Positions 1 to 6,931 of a stretch of 9,162 nucleotides of DNA are shown here, piece after piece. The translations under genes and the position numbers were made by a program. Source of the stretch: Gallionella sp. UBA4121 (lineage in GTDB: Bacteria; Pseudomonadota; Gammaproteobacteria; Burkholderiales; Gallionellaceae); the NCBI GenBank assembly GCA_002381565.1, contig DFWZ01000054.1:1-9162 (forward strand), written 5' to 3'. Every line of letters starts with the position of its first letter. Positions within the stretch are counted from its first letter, which is position 1. The notes under the pieces were generated by a model. The model had not been told where the DNA came from and did no database searches. It was given only the letters and a program-made list of their open reading frames with translations.

Positions 1-15
1 CGGTATTTTCATCAT
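1..15 (-). CDS. Possible start of a divergent gene, cut by the window edge
   Basis: On the minus strand the first bases read AAAAAGG, CAA, then two consecutive ATG codons followed by AAA ATA CCG, running off the left edge. The purine-rich AAGG lies 4 and 7 bases ahead of the two ATGs, as a ribosome binding site would. If real, this is the first few codons (MMKIP or MKIP) of a gene transcribed away from the MarR regulator, and bases 16-162 are a shared divergent control region. Only five codons are visible, so the product cannot be named, and chance occurrence is quite possible. Confidence 0.3.
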
Positions 16-87
16 TTGCCTTTTTAAAAGTAACGTTAATTTTACATCACCATTGAAAGACTATTATTCGAGGGAACCTAATACTGC

Positions 88-116
88 ATGACAAATACAT
101 CATATATTGATAATAT
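88..116 (+). promoter_or_regulatory. Candidate promoter of the MarR-family gene
   Basis: ATGACA at 88-93 differs from the sigma-70 -35 consensus at one base. It is followed after 17 bases by TAATAT at 111-116, which matches four of six -10 positions. The region is very AT-rich. Transcription would start near 123, about 40 bases before the ATG at 163. The element overlaps the imperfect palindrome at 97-129, an arrangement that fits repression of its own gene by the MarR protein. This is motif matching by eye only. Confidence 0.4.
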
Positions 117-129
117 TATATTGTGATGT
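97..129. promoter_or_regulatory. Imperfect palindrome, candidate MarR operator
   Basis: The arms ACATCA (97-102) and TGATGT (124-129) are perfect reverse complements. Overall, 11 of 16 position pairs of the 33-base element match around its centre at 113. Inside it is a perfect 10-base palindrome, ATAATATTAT, at 110-119. A further copy of the arm, ACATCAC, occurs at 44-50, and its complement GTGATGT is at 123-129. MarR proteins usually bind AT-rich palindromes close to their own promoter, so this is the best operator candidate here. The low-complexity AT background makes chance symmetry more likely than usual. Confidence 0.35.
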
Positions 130-162
130 TAATTTTTTAAACTTATTGTGTAGCGATCTATC

Positions 163-585
163 ATGGCAAGAAATATTCCTACTAAAAAAGAATTTGAAGC
201 TCTTTCTAACTTTCGTTACCAATTACGCTGTTTTATGCGATTCAGCGAGGATTTAACGCGCGGATTTGGCATCACCAATCTTCAATATCTCCTATTGCTT
301 CATGTGAAAGGATACAAAGGTCGTGAATGGGCGACTATAGGTGAGCTTGCCGAGCGCTTGCAGACCCCCCATAACGGTGTTGTGTCACTGGCCTCGCGCT
401 GTGAAAAATTGGATTTAATCTATCGGGAGCGGGGGACCATAGATAAGCGTGAGGTGAAGATATATCTGACACCGGAAGGAAATAATCTGGTGAAAAAAAT
501 CGCAAACTTGCATCGCAATGAGTTATTGAACCTGCAGGGGATCTTCAAGATTCCTGGAGCCCAAGAATTGGGTATGGGACCATGA
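163..585 (+). CDS. MarR-family transcriptional regulator
   Basis: A 140-residue cytoplasmic DNA-binding protein of the usual MarR length. Residues 57-81 (ATIGELAERLQTPHNGVVSL onward) fit the helix-turn-helix. Residues 84-104 fit the beta wing, with the family's D-x-R turn seen as DKR at 94-96, followed by a typical LTPEG. Flanking helices at 10-50 and 105-125 would form the dimer interface. The start is the ATG at 163; no strong ribosome binding site precedes it, so expression may be low. The gene sits 74 bases upstream of the DsrC-like gene on the same strand and may share a transcript with it. A candidate promoter and palindrome lie just upstream. The ligand and targets cannot be read from the sequence; there is no CxxxC-type redox pair, only single cysteines at 23 and 80. 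The family call is firm and the regulatory role is inferred. Confidence 0.88.
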   Translation: MARNIPTKKEFEALSNFRYQLRCFMRFSEDLTRGFGITNLQYLLLLHVKGYKGREWATIGELAERLQTPHNGVVSLASRCEKLDLIYRERGTIDKREVKIYLTPEGNNLVKKIANLHRNELLNLQGIFKIPGAQELGMGP

Positions 586-659
586 TACAGAATATGCCAT
601 AAGCTGAAATGATTGTTTTTTTATTGATAAGATTGCCCTAAAAAGTGAAAGGAAAAAAT

Positions 660-974
660 ATGCAACTACCTGATACTGATGATGAAGGATATCTGATAGA
701 CCCACTAACGTGGAACGAAGAAATAGCTCAGGAATTTGCGCGTCAGGAAACTATTCAACTGACTGATGATCACTGGGATGCGATCTTCTTTATGCGTGAA
801 TATTATGCTGAACATCAGGTCGCGCCTGATGTTCGTCATGTGATGAAACATCTGGCTGTTAGGTTAGGCTTGGAGTCACGGAACAAAATATTTGAACTAT
901 TCCCATACGGTTATGTAAAGCAGGCGTGCAAAATCGCCGGCATGAAACGTCCAAGAGCATGGAGTACGGGTTAA
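660..974 (+). CDS. DsrC/TusE-family sulfur relay-like protein lacking the C-terminal cysteine
   Basis: A 104-residue cytoplasmic protein recognised by TDDEGYL near residues 6-12, LTDDHWDAIFFMREYY at 34-49, and the C-terminal arm YVKQACKIAGMKRPRAWSTG. Canonical DsrC carries two cysteines ten residues apart on this arm and shuttles sulfur as a trisulfide; TusE keeps only the last one. Here the upstream cysteine (Cys90, in KQAC) is present, but the position of the essential C-terminal cysteine is Trp101. Classical persulfide transfer by that residue is therefore not possible, and a regulatory or altered binding role is more likely (inference). I chose the ATG at 660 because GAAAGGA at 647-653 sits 6 bases ahead. 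A GTG at 645 in the same frame would overlap that site. No dsrAB, tusBCD or other sulfur genes are visible. It may be cotranscribed with the MarR gene upstream. Confidence 0.85.
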   Translation: MQLPDTDDEGYLIDPLTWNEEIAQEFARQETIQLTDDHWDAIFFMREYYAEHQVAPDVRHVMKHLAVRLGLESRNKIFELFPYGYVKQACKIAGMKRPRAWSTG

Positions 975-1031
975 TTTCTTTGCAGTGAGGTAACAACAGA
1001 AAATAAAATATCTAAGAGGTTATTTAGATTG

Positions 1032-1065
1032 AATACCTTTAATACAATATCGTATTTTCAGTATC
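1032..1065. promoter_or_regulatory. Nested dyad upstream of the copper-binding protein gene
   Basis: Four five-base elements lie on one symmetry axis at 1048.5: AATAC (1032-1036), AATAC (1041-1045), GTATT (1052-1056) and GTATC (1061-1065). The gaps between them are 4, 6 and 4 bases. The inner 16 bases (1041-1056) form a palindrome broken by a single mismatched pair. The -10-like hexamer TACAAT at 1043-1048 lies inside it, but no good -35 is found 16-18 bases before. The layout would suit two dimers of a regulator side by side, about 36 bases before the start codon. It does not match the CueR-type or CusR-type boxes I know. Confidence 0.35.
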
Positions 1066-1100
1066 ATCATGACGATTTTTAATTCTTCGAAGGAAATATT

Positions 1101-1442
1101 GTGAAACATTTAATTTTAATCCCTCTAACTCTTTTCGCTTTCACTGCAATACCCGCCACTGCAGAAATGAATATGCCAATGGGCATGCATATGGACAGCA
1201 AAGCACATGCACAAAGTCATGAGGGACTGGGCAAGATCAACAGCATTGATGCCAAAGCGGGCAAGATCAATCTGAGCCACGAGCCGATTGTCAGTCTTGA
1301 CTGGCCTGAGATGACCATGGATTTCCTGGTTCAGGACAAGGCTTCTTTGACTAATCTTAAACCAGGACAGAAAGTCACATTCAAATTGATCGAGGGTCGC
1401 CCCGGAAAATACGTGATCAGCGAAATTACAGCGGTAAAATAA
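1101..1442 (+). CDS. cusF: Periplasmic copper-binding protein, CusF family
   Basis: A 113-residue exported protein. Residues 1-21 form a signal peptide (MKH, hydrophobic core, ATA before the likely cut). Next comes a Met/His-rich stretch at 23-40 (MNMPMGMHMDSKAHAQSH), then a CusF-type OB-fold. His60, Trp68, Met71 and Met73 reproduce the H-x7-W-x2-M-x-M spacing of the E. coli CusF site that binds Cu(I) or Ag(I) through a Trp-capped Met/His set. Such proteins carry metal in the periplasm and hand it to CusB. The start is a GTG at 1101 with GAAGGAA at 1089-1095. The gene is not next to cusBA: it lies about 5.5 kb away on the opposite strand, with fpr and nnrS between. The extra Met/His tail is longer than in E. 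coli CusF and may add metal capacity. The family assignment is strong. Confidence 0.87.
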   Translation: MKHLILIPLTLFAFTAIPATAEMNMPMGMHMDSKAHAQSHEGLGKINSIDAKAGKINLSHEPIVSLDWPEMTMDFLVQDKASLTNLKPGQKVTFKLIEGRPGKYVISEITAVK

Positions 1443-1443
1443 C

Positions 1444-1489
1444 TGCAAAGGGTTTGCACGACCGCAAAAGGTGCTGCACATTTCGTGCA
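1444..1489. repeat. Cluster of short inverted repeats between cusF and fpr
   Basis: Directly after the cusF stop come TGCAAA-GGG-TTTGCA (1444-1458), GTGC-T-GCAC (1471-1479) and TGCAC-ATTTC-GTGCA (1475-1489). The last two share bases and so are alternative pairings. No run of T follows, so this is not a classical intrinsic terminator. It could be an mRNA end structure for cusF or regulator sites ahead of the fpr promoter. Confidence 0.35.
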
Positions 1490-1495
1490 TGGCTC

Positions 1496-1528
1496 TTGAA
1501 ACCACCGGTCTTAAACTAACGCTATAAT
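1496..1528 (+). promoter_or_regulatory. Candidate fpr promoter with perfect -10
   Basis: TATAAT at 1523-1528 is a perfect -10 hexamer about 33 bases before the fpr ATG. No good -35 is found at 16-18 bases upstream. The nearest, TTGAAA at 1496-1501, is 21 bases away, too far for ordinary sigma-70 contact. There is no extended -10 TG. The promoter may therefore rely on an activator; a six-base palindrome ACCGGT (1504-1509) lies in the spacer. Confidence 0.5.
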
Positions 1529-1560
1529 TAATCTGCACTGTAAGACATAAGGAGCATTTA

Positions 1561-2304
1561 ATGGCTGCCTGGAATGTTGGTAAAGTGGTTGAGCGCACGC
1601 AGTGGAGCAAAATGCTGTATTCACTTTATGTTGAGTCTGATATTGAGCCATTTGAGGCCGGCCAGTTTGTCAAGATGGCGTTGGAAATTAACGGTGAAGT
1701 GATAGGGCGACCCTATTCCTTGGTGAATCCGCCCGATCACCGGCCTTTGGAGATTTACTATATTGAAGTGCCAAACGGCCCCCTGACTTTCCGACTGGCC
1801 AAGCTCAGTTCCGGTGATGAAATTCTGGTCGCGTCACGCGCCCACGGCTTCATGATTCTCGATGAAGTTCCTCAGGCTAAATGTCTGTGGCTGATGGCTA
1901 CTGGCACAGGCGTCGGACCTTTTCTTTCGATTCTGGCAACTGACAAGCCTTGGCAGCGCTTCGAACGAGTGGTGCTGGTATATGCCGTGCGGACCTTATC
2001 GGATCTCAGTTATCAGGAGCGCATCTCGCAAATTTCAGTTAAACACCCGGGGCAATTTACCTTTATTCCGTTTATCAGCCGCGAACCTTCGGATTTCGCG
2101 CTGCCCGGTCGCATCCCTCAGGCGATTATCGACGGCCGACTGGAAGCTCACGTTGGAATTAACATCAGCACAGAAAACAGCCAGATCATGCTCTGCGGCA
2201 ATCCACACATGGTAAAAGACACAACTAATGCGCTGATTGAGCGGGGCTTGAAAAAACATCGCCGTTTTGATCCTGGCCAAATTACTATGGAAAATTACTG
2301 GTAA
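1561..2304 (+). CDS. fpr: Ferredoxin/flavodoxin-NADP+ reductase
   Basis: A 247-residue cytoplasmic flavoprotein that exchanges electrons between NADPH and ferredoxin or flavodoxin. The N-terminal barrel carries the FAD motif RPYS at 50-53. The C-terminal NADP domain shows ATGTGVGPF at 113-121 and CGNPHM at 212-217. The chain ends in ENYW, with the terminal aromatic pair typical of the E. coli-type bacterial reductases rather than the Azotobacter type. Length matches the family. The ATG at 1561 has a strong TAAGGAG (1548-1554) six bases ahead. It is transcribed separately from cusF by a candidate promoter with a perfect -10, and it converges with nnrS. In other bacteria this enzyme supports oxidative stress defence and iron-sulfur or P450 reduction; a specific partner is not visible here. 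Confidence 0.92.
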   Translation: MAAWNVGKVVERTQWSKMLYSLYVESDIEPFEAGQFVKMALEINGEVIGRPYSLVNPPDHRPLEIYYIEVPNGPLTFRLAKLSSGDEILVASRAHGFMILDEVPQAKCLWLMATGTGVGPFLSILATDKPWQRFERVVLVYAVRTLSDLSYQERISQISVKHPGQFTFIPFISREPSDFALPGRIPQAIIDGRLEAHVGINISTENSQIMLCGNPHMVKDTTNALIERGLKKHRRFDPGQITMENYW

Positions 2305-2361
2305 GGGAAGAACTAACTGCCAAACTCACCCGATAAGGTTCTGAACATTTCCGGTGCCTGA

Positions 2362-2385
2362 CTGCCAAGGTTTACGGCTTGGTGG
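2362..2385. other. Weak hairpin downstream of fpr
   Basis: CTGCCAAG (2362-2369) can pair with CTTGGTGG (2378-2385) over eight pairs, two of them G-U, around an eight-base loop. No T run follows. It lies 58 bases after the fpr stop in the convergent spacer and may protect or end the fpr transcript. Confidence 0.25.
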
Positions 2386-2411
2386 AAGCATGGGCGCAGT
2401 TGGGGGCATAC

Positions 2412-2433
2412 GCTGATTGCTTACGCGATCAGC
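2412..2433. terminator. Terminator-like hairpin in the fpr/nnrS convergent spacer
   Basis: GCTGATTGC (2412-2420) pairs with GCGATCAGC (2425-2433) around the tetraloop TTAC: nine pairs, with a single G-U wobble on the plus-strand RNA. It overlaps the nnrS stop codon (2429-2431). It is the strongest hairpin between the two converging genes and could act in both directions. No U tract is present on either side, so a classical intrinsic terminator is not proven. Confidence 0.4.
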
Positions 2434-3658
2434 CCGGCTGACCATCCGTACGCGTCCGCCAATAGATCGGCAAATACCGCAGCAGCCAGGGCGAGAAAAA
2501 AACCAGCCAGATGGTTGCTGCGGCAAAATAAAGCCAGTATCGCCCTTGCACAGGCAGCATATCCGCCAGCACACGCAGCAAGGCGGCAAGCTGCATTCCC
2601 GCAAACATCAGCCTGATCGGCATATCCGCTTTCATCGGCAGGCCGGAATGGCCGAGCGTGACGCGCGTGACCATACCGATCATTATTGTGGCAAAACACC
2701 CTATGGTCAGGGCGTGCAGCGGTGCCAGCCCCCAGATCAGGGTCGTGCCGTGGTTGATGAACAGCACGAAACTTTGCGCACTGAACAGCAGCATGGCGAT
2801 GCCCAGCCAGGCGAGGCCGATGTGCAGCACACCGACCAGAGGGTTATGCAGTGTGTGGCGCGAGCGCCATACGTGTGTCAAATAGAATGCGGCGGCTGCC
2901 AGTGGTATATCGCATAACCATGACAAGACGGGCGCATCAGTAAATTGCAGCAGGCCATGCGTTGCGCCGGATGCCAGTATTACCCACCATGGCCAGTCAG
3001 GTCGATCCACATGCAGATGGGGCAATGCACTGTTGGTGAAGAAGGGAATCATGCGGTGTGCGACGCTGGCAAATACCGGCAACAGGAACAACCACAGGCC
3101 GGCTTGCGTTGCAAAGCGCAGCCATGCCGGATCGCCACTGAGCAACCAGATAAAGAAGGCAACCAGCCCGCACCAGCCCATGCTGAGTGCGGCGAAGATA
3201 ATTTGCGGGTGTCGCTTGTCGGAAGACGGCGTGTCAAGCAGTACGCGCAACAACGCATACAGTGCCACTCCCCAGCCAAGCAGCGTACTGGACAGAGCAG
3301 TCAACAGGATATCGTCACCGATGAACAGACCGGCATAAAAACCAATAGCCCCTAACATGAGCAGTATGAAGGCAGACATATAGTATCGCGCCGGAATTTC
3401 TTTGCCATTCATCCAGCGCGGGAATATGGTCATCGAAAAACCGAACATGAAGAACGGGAACAGGCCATAGATCATCAGGTAGGCATGTGCGGCACCGGGC
3501 GCGATCGGCCAAACGAAGGGATGTCCTGCCACACCATAGCGCGTCACCAGTTCAGTCAGCCACCACGCCATCACGGCAAAGGTTTGAAGCGCGCCGCCGA
3601 AGAACATGACGCGATGCGGTGCGGCAGTAAAGTTACGCCAGAGTTTTGCAAGCATCAT
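2429..3658 (-). CDS. nnrS: NnrS family membrane protein (nitric oxide stress)
   Basis: A 409-residue protein made almost wholly of hydrophobic helices, about 12, in the inner membrane. NnrS hallmarks, numbered from the chosen start: TAAPHRVMF at 11-19, AHAYLMIYGLFPFFMFGF at 57-74 running into FPRWM at 79-83, HRMIPFFT at 201-208, HALTIGCFATIMIGMVTRVTLGHSG spanning 315-339, and a C-terminal RYLPIYWRTR. Conserved histidines at 58, 201 and 315 are candidate metal or heme ligands. Published work reports heme and copper in Rhodobacter NnrS and protection from nitrosative stress in Vibrio; the chemistry is unsettled. The frame stays open up to TTG 3727 and ATG 3718, but the extra codons include an AT-rich run (CTA TTA ATA TTA) that looks noncoding, and family proteins usually begin near LAKLWRNF, so I prefer ATG 3658. 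No clear ribosome binding site is seen. It follows cusA on the same strand, probably cotranscribed. Confidence 0.9.
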   Translation of the reverse strand: MMLAKLWRNFTAAPHRVMFFGGALQTFAVMAWWLTELVTRYGVAGHPFVWPIAPGAAHAYLMIYGLFPFFMFGFSMTIFPRWMNGKEIPARYYMSAFILLMLGAIGFYAGLFIGDDILLTALSSTLLGWGVALYALLRVLLDTPSSDKRHPQIIFAALSMGWCGLVAFFIWLLSGDPAWLRFATQAGLWLFLLPVFASVAHRMIPFFTNSALPHLHVDRPDWPWWVILASGATHGLLQFTDAPVLSWLCDIPLAAAAFYLTHVWRSRHTLHNPLVGVLHIGLAWLGIAMLLFSAQSFVLFINHGTTLIWGLAPLHALTIGCFATIMIGMVTRVTLGHSGLPMKADMPIRLMFAGMQLAALLRVLADMLPVQGRYWLYFAAATIWLVFFSPWLLRYLPIYWRTRTDGQPG

Positions 3659-3772
3659 GGTTAATATTAATAGGTCTTGATGAGTGGGCCGTGTAGAATA
3701 TTCCAAAACCACCGGCATGGTGCTCAATTCGATATACCTTGACCAGTAGGACAGTTGCCGGGGTTTTACGGT

Positions 3773-6700
3773 TTAAGCGTCAGATACGATTCCGATGCCG
3801 CGCGTCTCGATCTTCAGCGATCTTTCCTGCCACCACAGATAAACTACCGGCATGATGATCAATGACAGCAACGGCGCTGTCACCATCCCGCCTATCAAAG
3901 GCGCGGCGATGCGCTTCATTACGTCGGTTCCGGTTGCCTGTCCGTACATCACCGGGAGCAGGCCCGCGATAATCACAGAAACCGTCATCAACTTAGGGCG
4001 CAACCTGAGTACCGCCCCCTGCATAATCGCCGCCCTCAGCATGTGAGCATCGGTCAGTCGCCCCGCTTCACGGAATGATTCAATCATCTTATCGAGATAG
4101 AGTAGCATTACGACGCCAAATTCGGTGGCCACGCCCGCCAACGCGATGAATCCGACGATGACTGCCACCGAGACTGGGTAGCCTAACAGATAGACGAGCC
4201 ACACGCCGCCGACCAGTGAAAAAGGCAGACACAGCAACACCAAAAGCACTTTTCCAAAGTCCCTGAAATGAAAATATAGCAGTGCAAAGACCAGCAGCAG
4301 AGTCAGCGGTATCAGCAAGTATAGGCGCGCCCGAGCATGCTCAAGATTGGCGTACTGACCCGACCAAGCAATGGCATACCCTGGCTTGGCCTTGACCGAT
4401 TTTGCGATCTGTCCACGTGCCTCTTCGACATAGCCGCCCAAGTCGCGGCCCTCGGTATTGATGTAAATATAGCCAACCAGTCGGCCGTTCTCGCTCTTGA
4501 TCTCTGTCGGACCATCGTGAATGCTGATACGCGCCAGACTGCCCAAAGTGACACTGTCACCAGTGGGCATCATCACCCGGCTTTTCGACAGTGTACTGAT
4601 TGAATCCCTGAACGCTCTCTGATAGCGCATATTAATCGGATAGCGTTCGCGCCCCATGATCATAGCCGAGATACTTTTTCCGCCAACTGCGCTCTCAATC
4701 ATCTGCTCGACAGCGGCAACCGTAATACCATATCGTGCAGCCTGTTCACGATCCACTTCGATGTCAAGATAATGACCACCCTCAATACGTTCTGCAAACA
4801 CACTGCGCGTCCCCTTGATCTGGCGTAACACTATTTCAATCTGCTTCGCCAACTCTGAAATTTCCCTTGAGTCAGAACCGGTAATCTTAATGCCCAGCGG
4901 TGTGCGTATACCTGTGGACAGCATGTCTATCCGGGTGCGTATCGGATAGCCCCAGGAATTAGTCAATCCAGGCAGGCTGACTACGCTGTCGAGTTTTTTG
5001 ATCAGATCCTCGGTGCTCTCCCCTGCAGGCCATTCGCTCCTAGGTTTTAAGCGAATCACCGTTTCAAACATTGACAACGGCGCGGGATCTAGCGCCGTAT
5101 CCGCCCGACCTGCCTTGCCATATACCCGTTCGACTTCGGGCATCTGGCGGATCAGCCTGTCGGTAATCTGCAGGATGTTGGCCGCTTCATCTATTGAAAT
5201 CCCCGGCAAGGTGGTTGGCATGTAGAGCAGATCGCCCTCATACAAAGACGGCATGAACTCGCTGCCAGTTCGACTTGCAGGCCAAAGTGCGCTCAGTAAT
5301 AACAACAGAGCCAGAGCGGCCGTCATTTTTCGGTTGTTGATAGCACGATTCAATATCGGCTGATACATCGCTTGCAGTACACGGTTAAGCGGATTTTGCT
5401 GCTCAGATTTAATCTTTCCACGCACCAGATAACCCATCAACACCGGAGTCAGCGTGATTGCCAGCAGGGCTGCGGCCGCCATCGCGTAGGTTTTAGTGTA
5501 GGCCAGCGGCGTAAACATCTTCCCTTCTTGTCCGGTGAGCGCAAACACTGGAAAGAATGAGACCATGATGACGAGCAGCGAAAAAAACAACGCAGGACCG
5601 ACTTCATGCGCAGCGGCCCTTGCAGCCTGCCAATGATTGGCATTCTCGCCCAATCGTTCGAGGTGCTTGTGCATGTTCTCGATCATCACGATCGCCGCAT
5701 CAATCATCGCGCCGATGGCAATCGCAATTCCGCCCAAAGACATTATGTTAGCGGACACGCCCTGCATGTTCATTACCGCAAAGGCCGCCAGTATGCCAAC
5801 CGGCAAAGTTGCAATCGCGACCAGAGAAGAACGGAAATGCAGTAGGAAAATCAGGCACACCAGCGCGACGATGAGTGATTCTTCGATGAGTTTGCTTTGC
5901 AAGGTATGTACCGCATCACGGATCAGGCCGCTCCGGTCATAAGTCACCACGATCTCGACACCATCCGGCAGGCCGGATTTGAGTTCTGCAAGACGTTGCC
6001 TAACCGCTTTCACAGTATCCAGTGCATTGGCGCCGTAGCGCATCACGACGATGCCGCCGGTCGCCTCGCCCTCGCCATCGAGATCGGTTACGCCACGTCG
6101 GGACTCGCCGCCAATGCTGATGTGCGCTACATCGCGCAATAAAACAGGAGCCCCATTCTCGCTGAAGCCGACGGCTATCTTGGCAAAATCATCCAGCGAT
6201 TTGAGATAGCCTTTCTCGCGCACCATAAATTCGGAACGTCCCATTTCGACCACGGCTCCGCCACTGGCAGAATTGCTGTCACGCACGGCACGGGCGACTT
6301 GTTCCATGCCGATGCGGTAAGCAGCGAGACGATTGGGGTCGATCTCGATCTGAAACTGCCGCACCATACCGCCCACGCTGGCCACTTCCGCCACACCGGG
6401 CAAACTTTGCAGTTCATATTTCAGATAATAATCCTGTATCGTGCGCAGTTGATCCTGATCATAGCGGTGATGGCGATCTACCAGTGCATATTCAAAAATC
6501 CAGCCAACCCCGGAGGCATCGGGACCCAGTGCCGGTGTCACCCCTTGCGGCAGCCGAGAAGAAATCTGGTTCAAGTACTCCAACACACGCGAACGCGCCC
6601 AGTATGGATCCGTACCGTCTTTGAAGATGATATAAACGTAGGACTCGCCGTACATCGAAAAGCCGCGAACAGCTAATGATCCCGGAACGGAGAGAAACGC

Positions 6701-6931
6701 TGAGGTCAGCGGGTAGGTGACTTGATCCTCGACAATATCTGGTGACTGTCCTGGATATGAAGTCTTGACGATGACCTGCGCATCCGACAGATCCGGAATG
6801 GCATCTATGGTCATGACACTCAACGACCAGGCACCCCATAACAATAGTCCCAGGGAAAGCAGCAGGACTAACAACCGATTACGTAGCGACCAGTCGATGA
6901 CTCGTTTGATCAGTGTGTTGTCATTGTGCAT
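3773..6931 (-). CDS. cusA: Copper/silver efflux RND pump, CusA family
   Basis: A 1052-residue inner-membrane proton-driven pump, full length for the heavy-metal RND group. It has TM1 at about 15-35, a periplasmic porter half, TM2-6 at about 345-500, TM7 at about 535-550, a second porter half and TM8-12 at about 870-1035. Proton-relay residues are Asp411 (GAMIDAAIVMIEN), Glu937 (GVATEFGVVM) and Lys980 (RLRPKLMT). The Met trio that binds Cu(I)/Ag(I) in E. coli CusA (M573, M623, M672) is kept as Met571 (DLLYMPTTLPG), Met621 and Met670 (RIDMLSTGI). The inner relay Mets align with 397, 409, 484 and 1005 by my recalled alignment. These support a monovalent copper/silver substrate over Zn/Co/Cd. The ATG at 6931 overlaps the cusB end by 11 bases and has no ribosome binding site, so translation is probably coupled to cusB. 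nnrS follows downstream. Confidence 0.96.
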   Translation of the reverse strand: MHNDNTLIKRVIDWSLRNRLLVLLLSLGLLLWGAWSLSVMTIDAIPDLSDAQVIVKTSYPGQSPDIVEDQVTYPLTSAFLSVPGSLAVRGFSMYGESYVYIIFKDGTDPYWARSRVLEYLNQISSRLPQGVTPALGPDASGVGWIFEYALVDRHHRYDQDQLRTIQDYYLKYELQSLPGVAEVASVGGMVRQFQIEIDPNRLAAYRIGMEQVARAVRDSNSASGGAVVEMGRSEFMVREKGYLKSLDDFAKIAVGFSENGAPVLLRDVAHISIGGESRRGVTDLDGEGEATGGIVVMRYGANALDTVKAVRQRLAELKSGLPDGVEIVVTYDRSGLIRDAVHTLQSKLIEESLIVALVCLIFLLHFRSSLVAIATLPVGILAAFAVMNMQGVSANIMSLGGIAIAIGAMIDAAIVMIENMHKHLERLGENANHWQAARAAAHEVGPALFFSLLVIMVSFFPVFALTGQEGKMFTPLAYTKTYAMAAAALLAITLTPVLMGYLVRGKIKSEQQNPLNRVLQAMYQPILNRAINNRKMTAALALLLLLSALWPASRTGSEFMPSLYEGDLLYMPTTLPGISIDEAANILQITDRLIRQMPEVERVYGKAGRADTALDPAPLSMFETVIRLKPRSEWPAGESTEDLIKKLDSVVSLPGLTNSWGYPIRTRIDMLSTGIRTPLGIKITGSDSREISELAKQIEIVLRQIKGTRSVFAERIEGGHYLDIEVDREQAARYGITVAAVEQMIESAVGGKSISAMIMGRERYPINMRYQRAFRDSISTLSKSRVMMPTGDSVTLGSLARISIHDGPTEIKSENGRLVGYIYINTEGRDLGGYVEEARGQIAKSVKAKPGYAIAWSGQYANLEHARARLYLLIPLTLLLVFALLYFHFRDFGKVLLVLLCLPFSLVGGVWLVYLLGYPVSVAVIVGFIALAGVATEFGVVMLLYLDKMIESFREAGRLTDAHMLRAAIMQGAVLRLRPKLMTVSVIIAGLLPVMYGQATGTDVMKRIAAPLIGGMVTAPLLSLIIMPVVYLWWQERSLKIETRGIGIVSDA

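Noticed and set aside
1496..1528. MerR-type long-spacer promoter (TTGAAA-N21-TATAAT) for fpr
   Set aside because: MerR-type promoters have 19-20 base spacers with a palindrome filling the spacer; here the spacer is 21 and only a six-base palindrome is present.
1125..1610. 161-codon minus-strand frame opposite cusF and the fpr start
   Set aside because: It runs antisense through two well-supported genes, has no family resemblance and no ribosome binding site; it is a shadow frame.
2417..3355. Plus-strand frames of 166 and 136 codons under nnrS
   Set aside because: They are Gln/Arg/His-rich translations typical of the reverse of a hydrophobic membrane protein, and nnrS itself is clearly recognised on the other strand.
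3661..3727. N-terminal extension of NnrS to ATG 3718 or TTG 3727
   Set aside because: The added codons include a noncoding-looking AT-rich run and are not part of the recognised NnrS start. AAGG ahead of the TTG keeps it possible, but I prefer ATG 3658.
6299..6676. 125-codon plus-strand frame inside cusA
   Set aside because: It is fully contained in the conserved first porter domain of CusA on the opposite strand and shows no domain or ribosome binding site.
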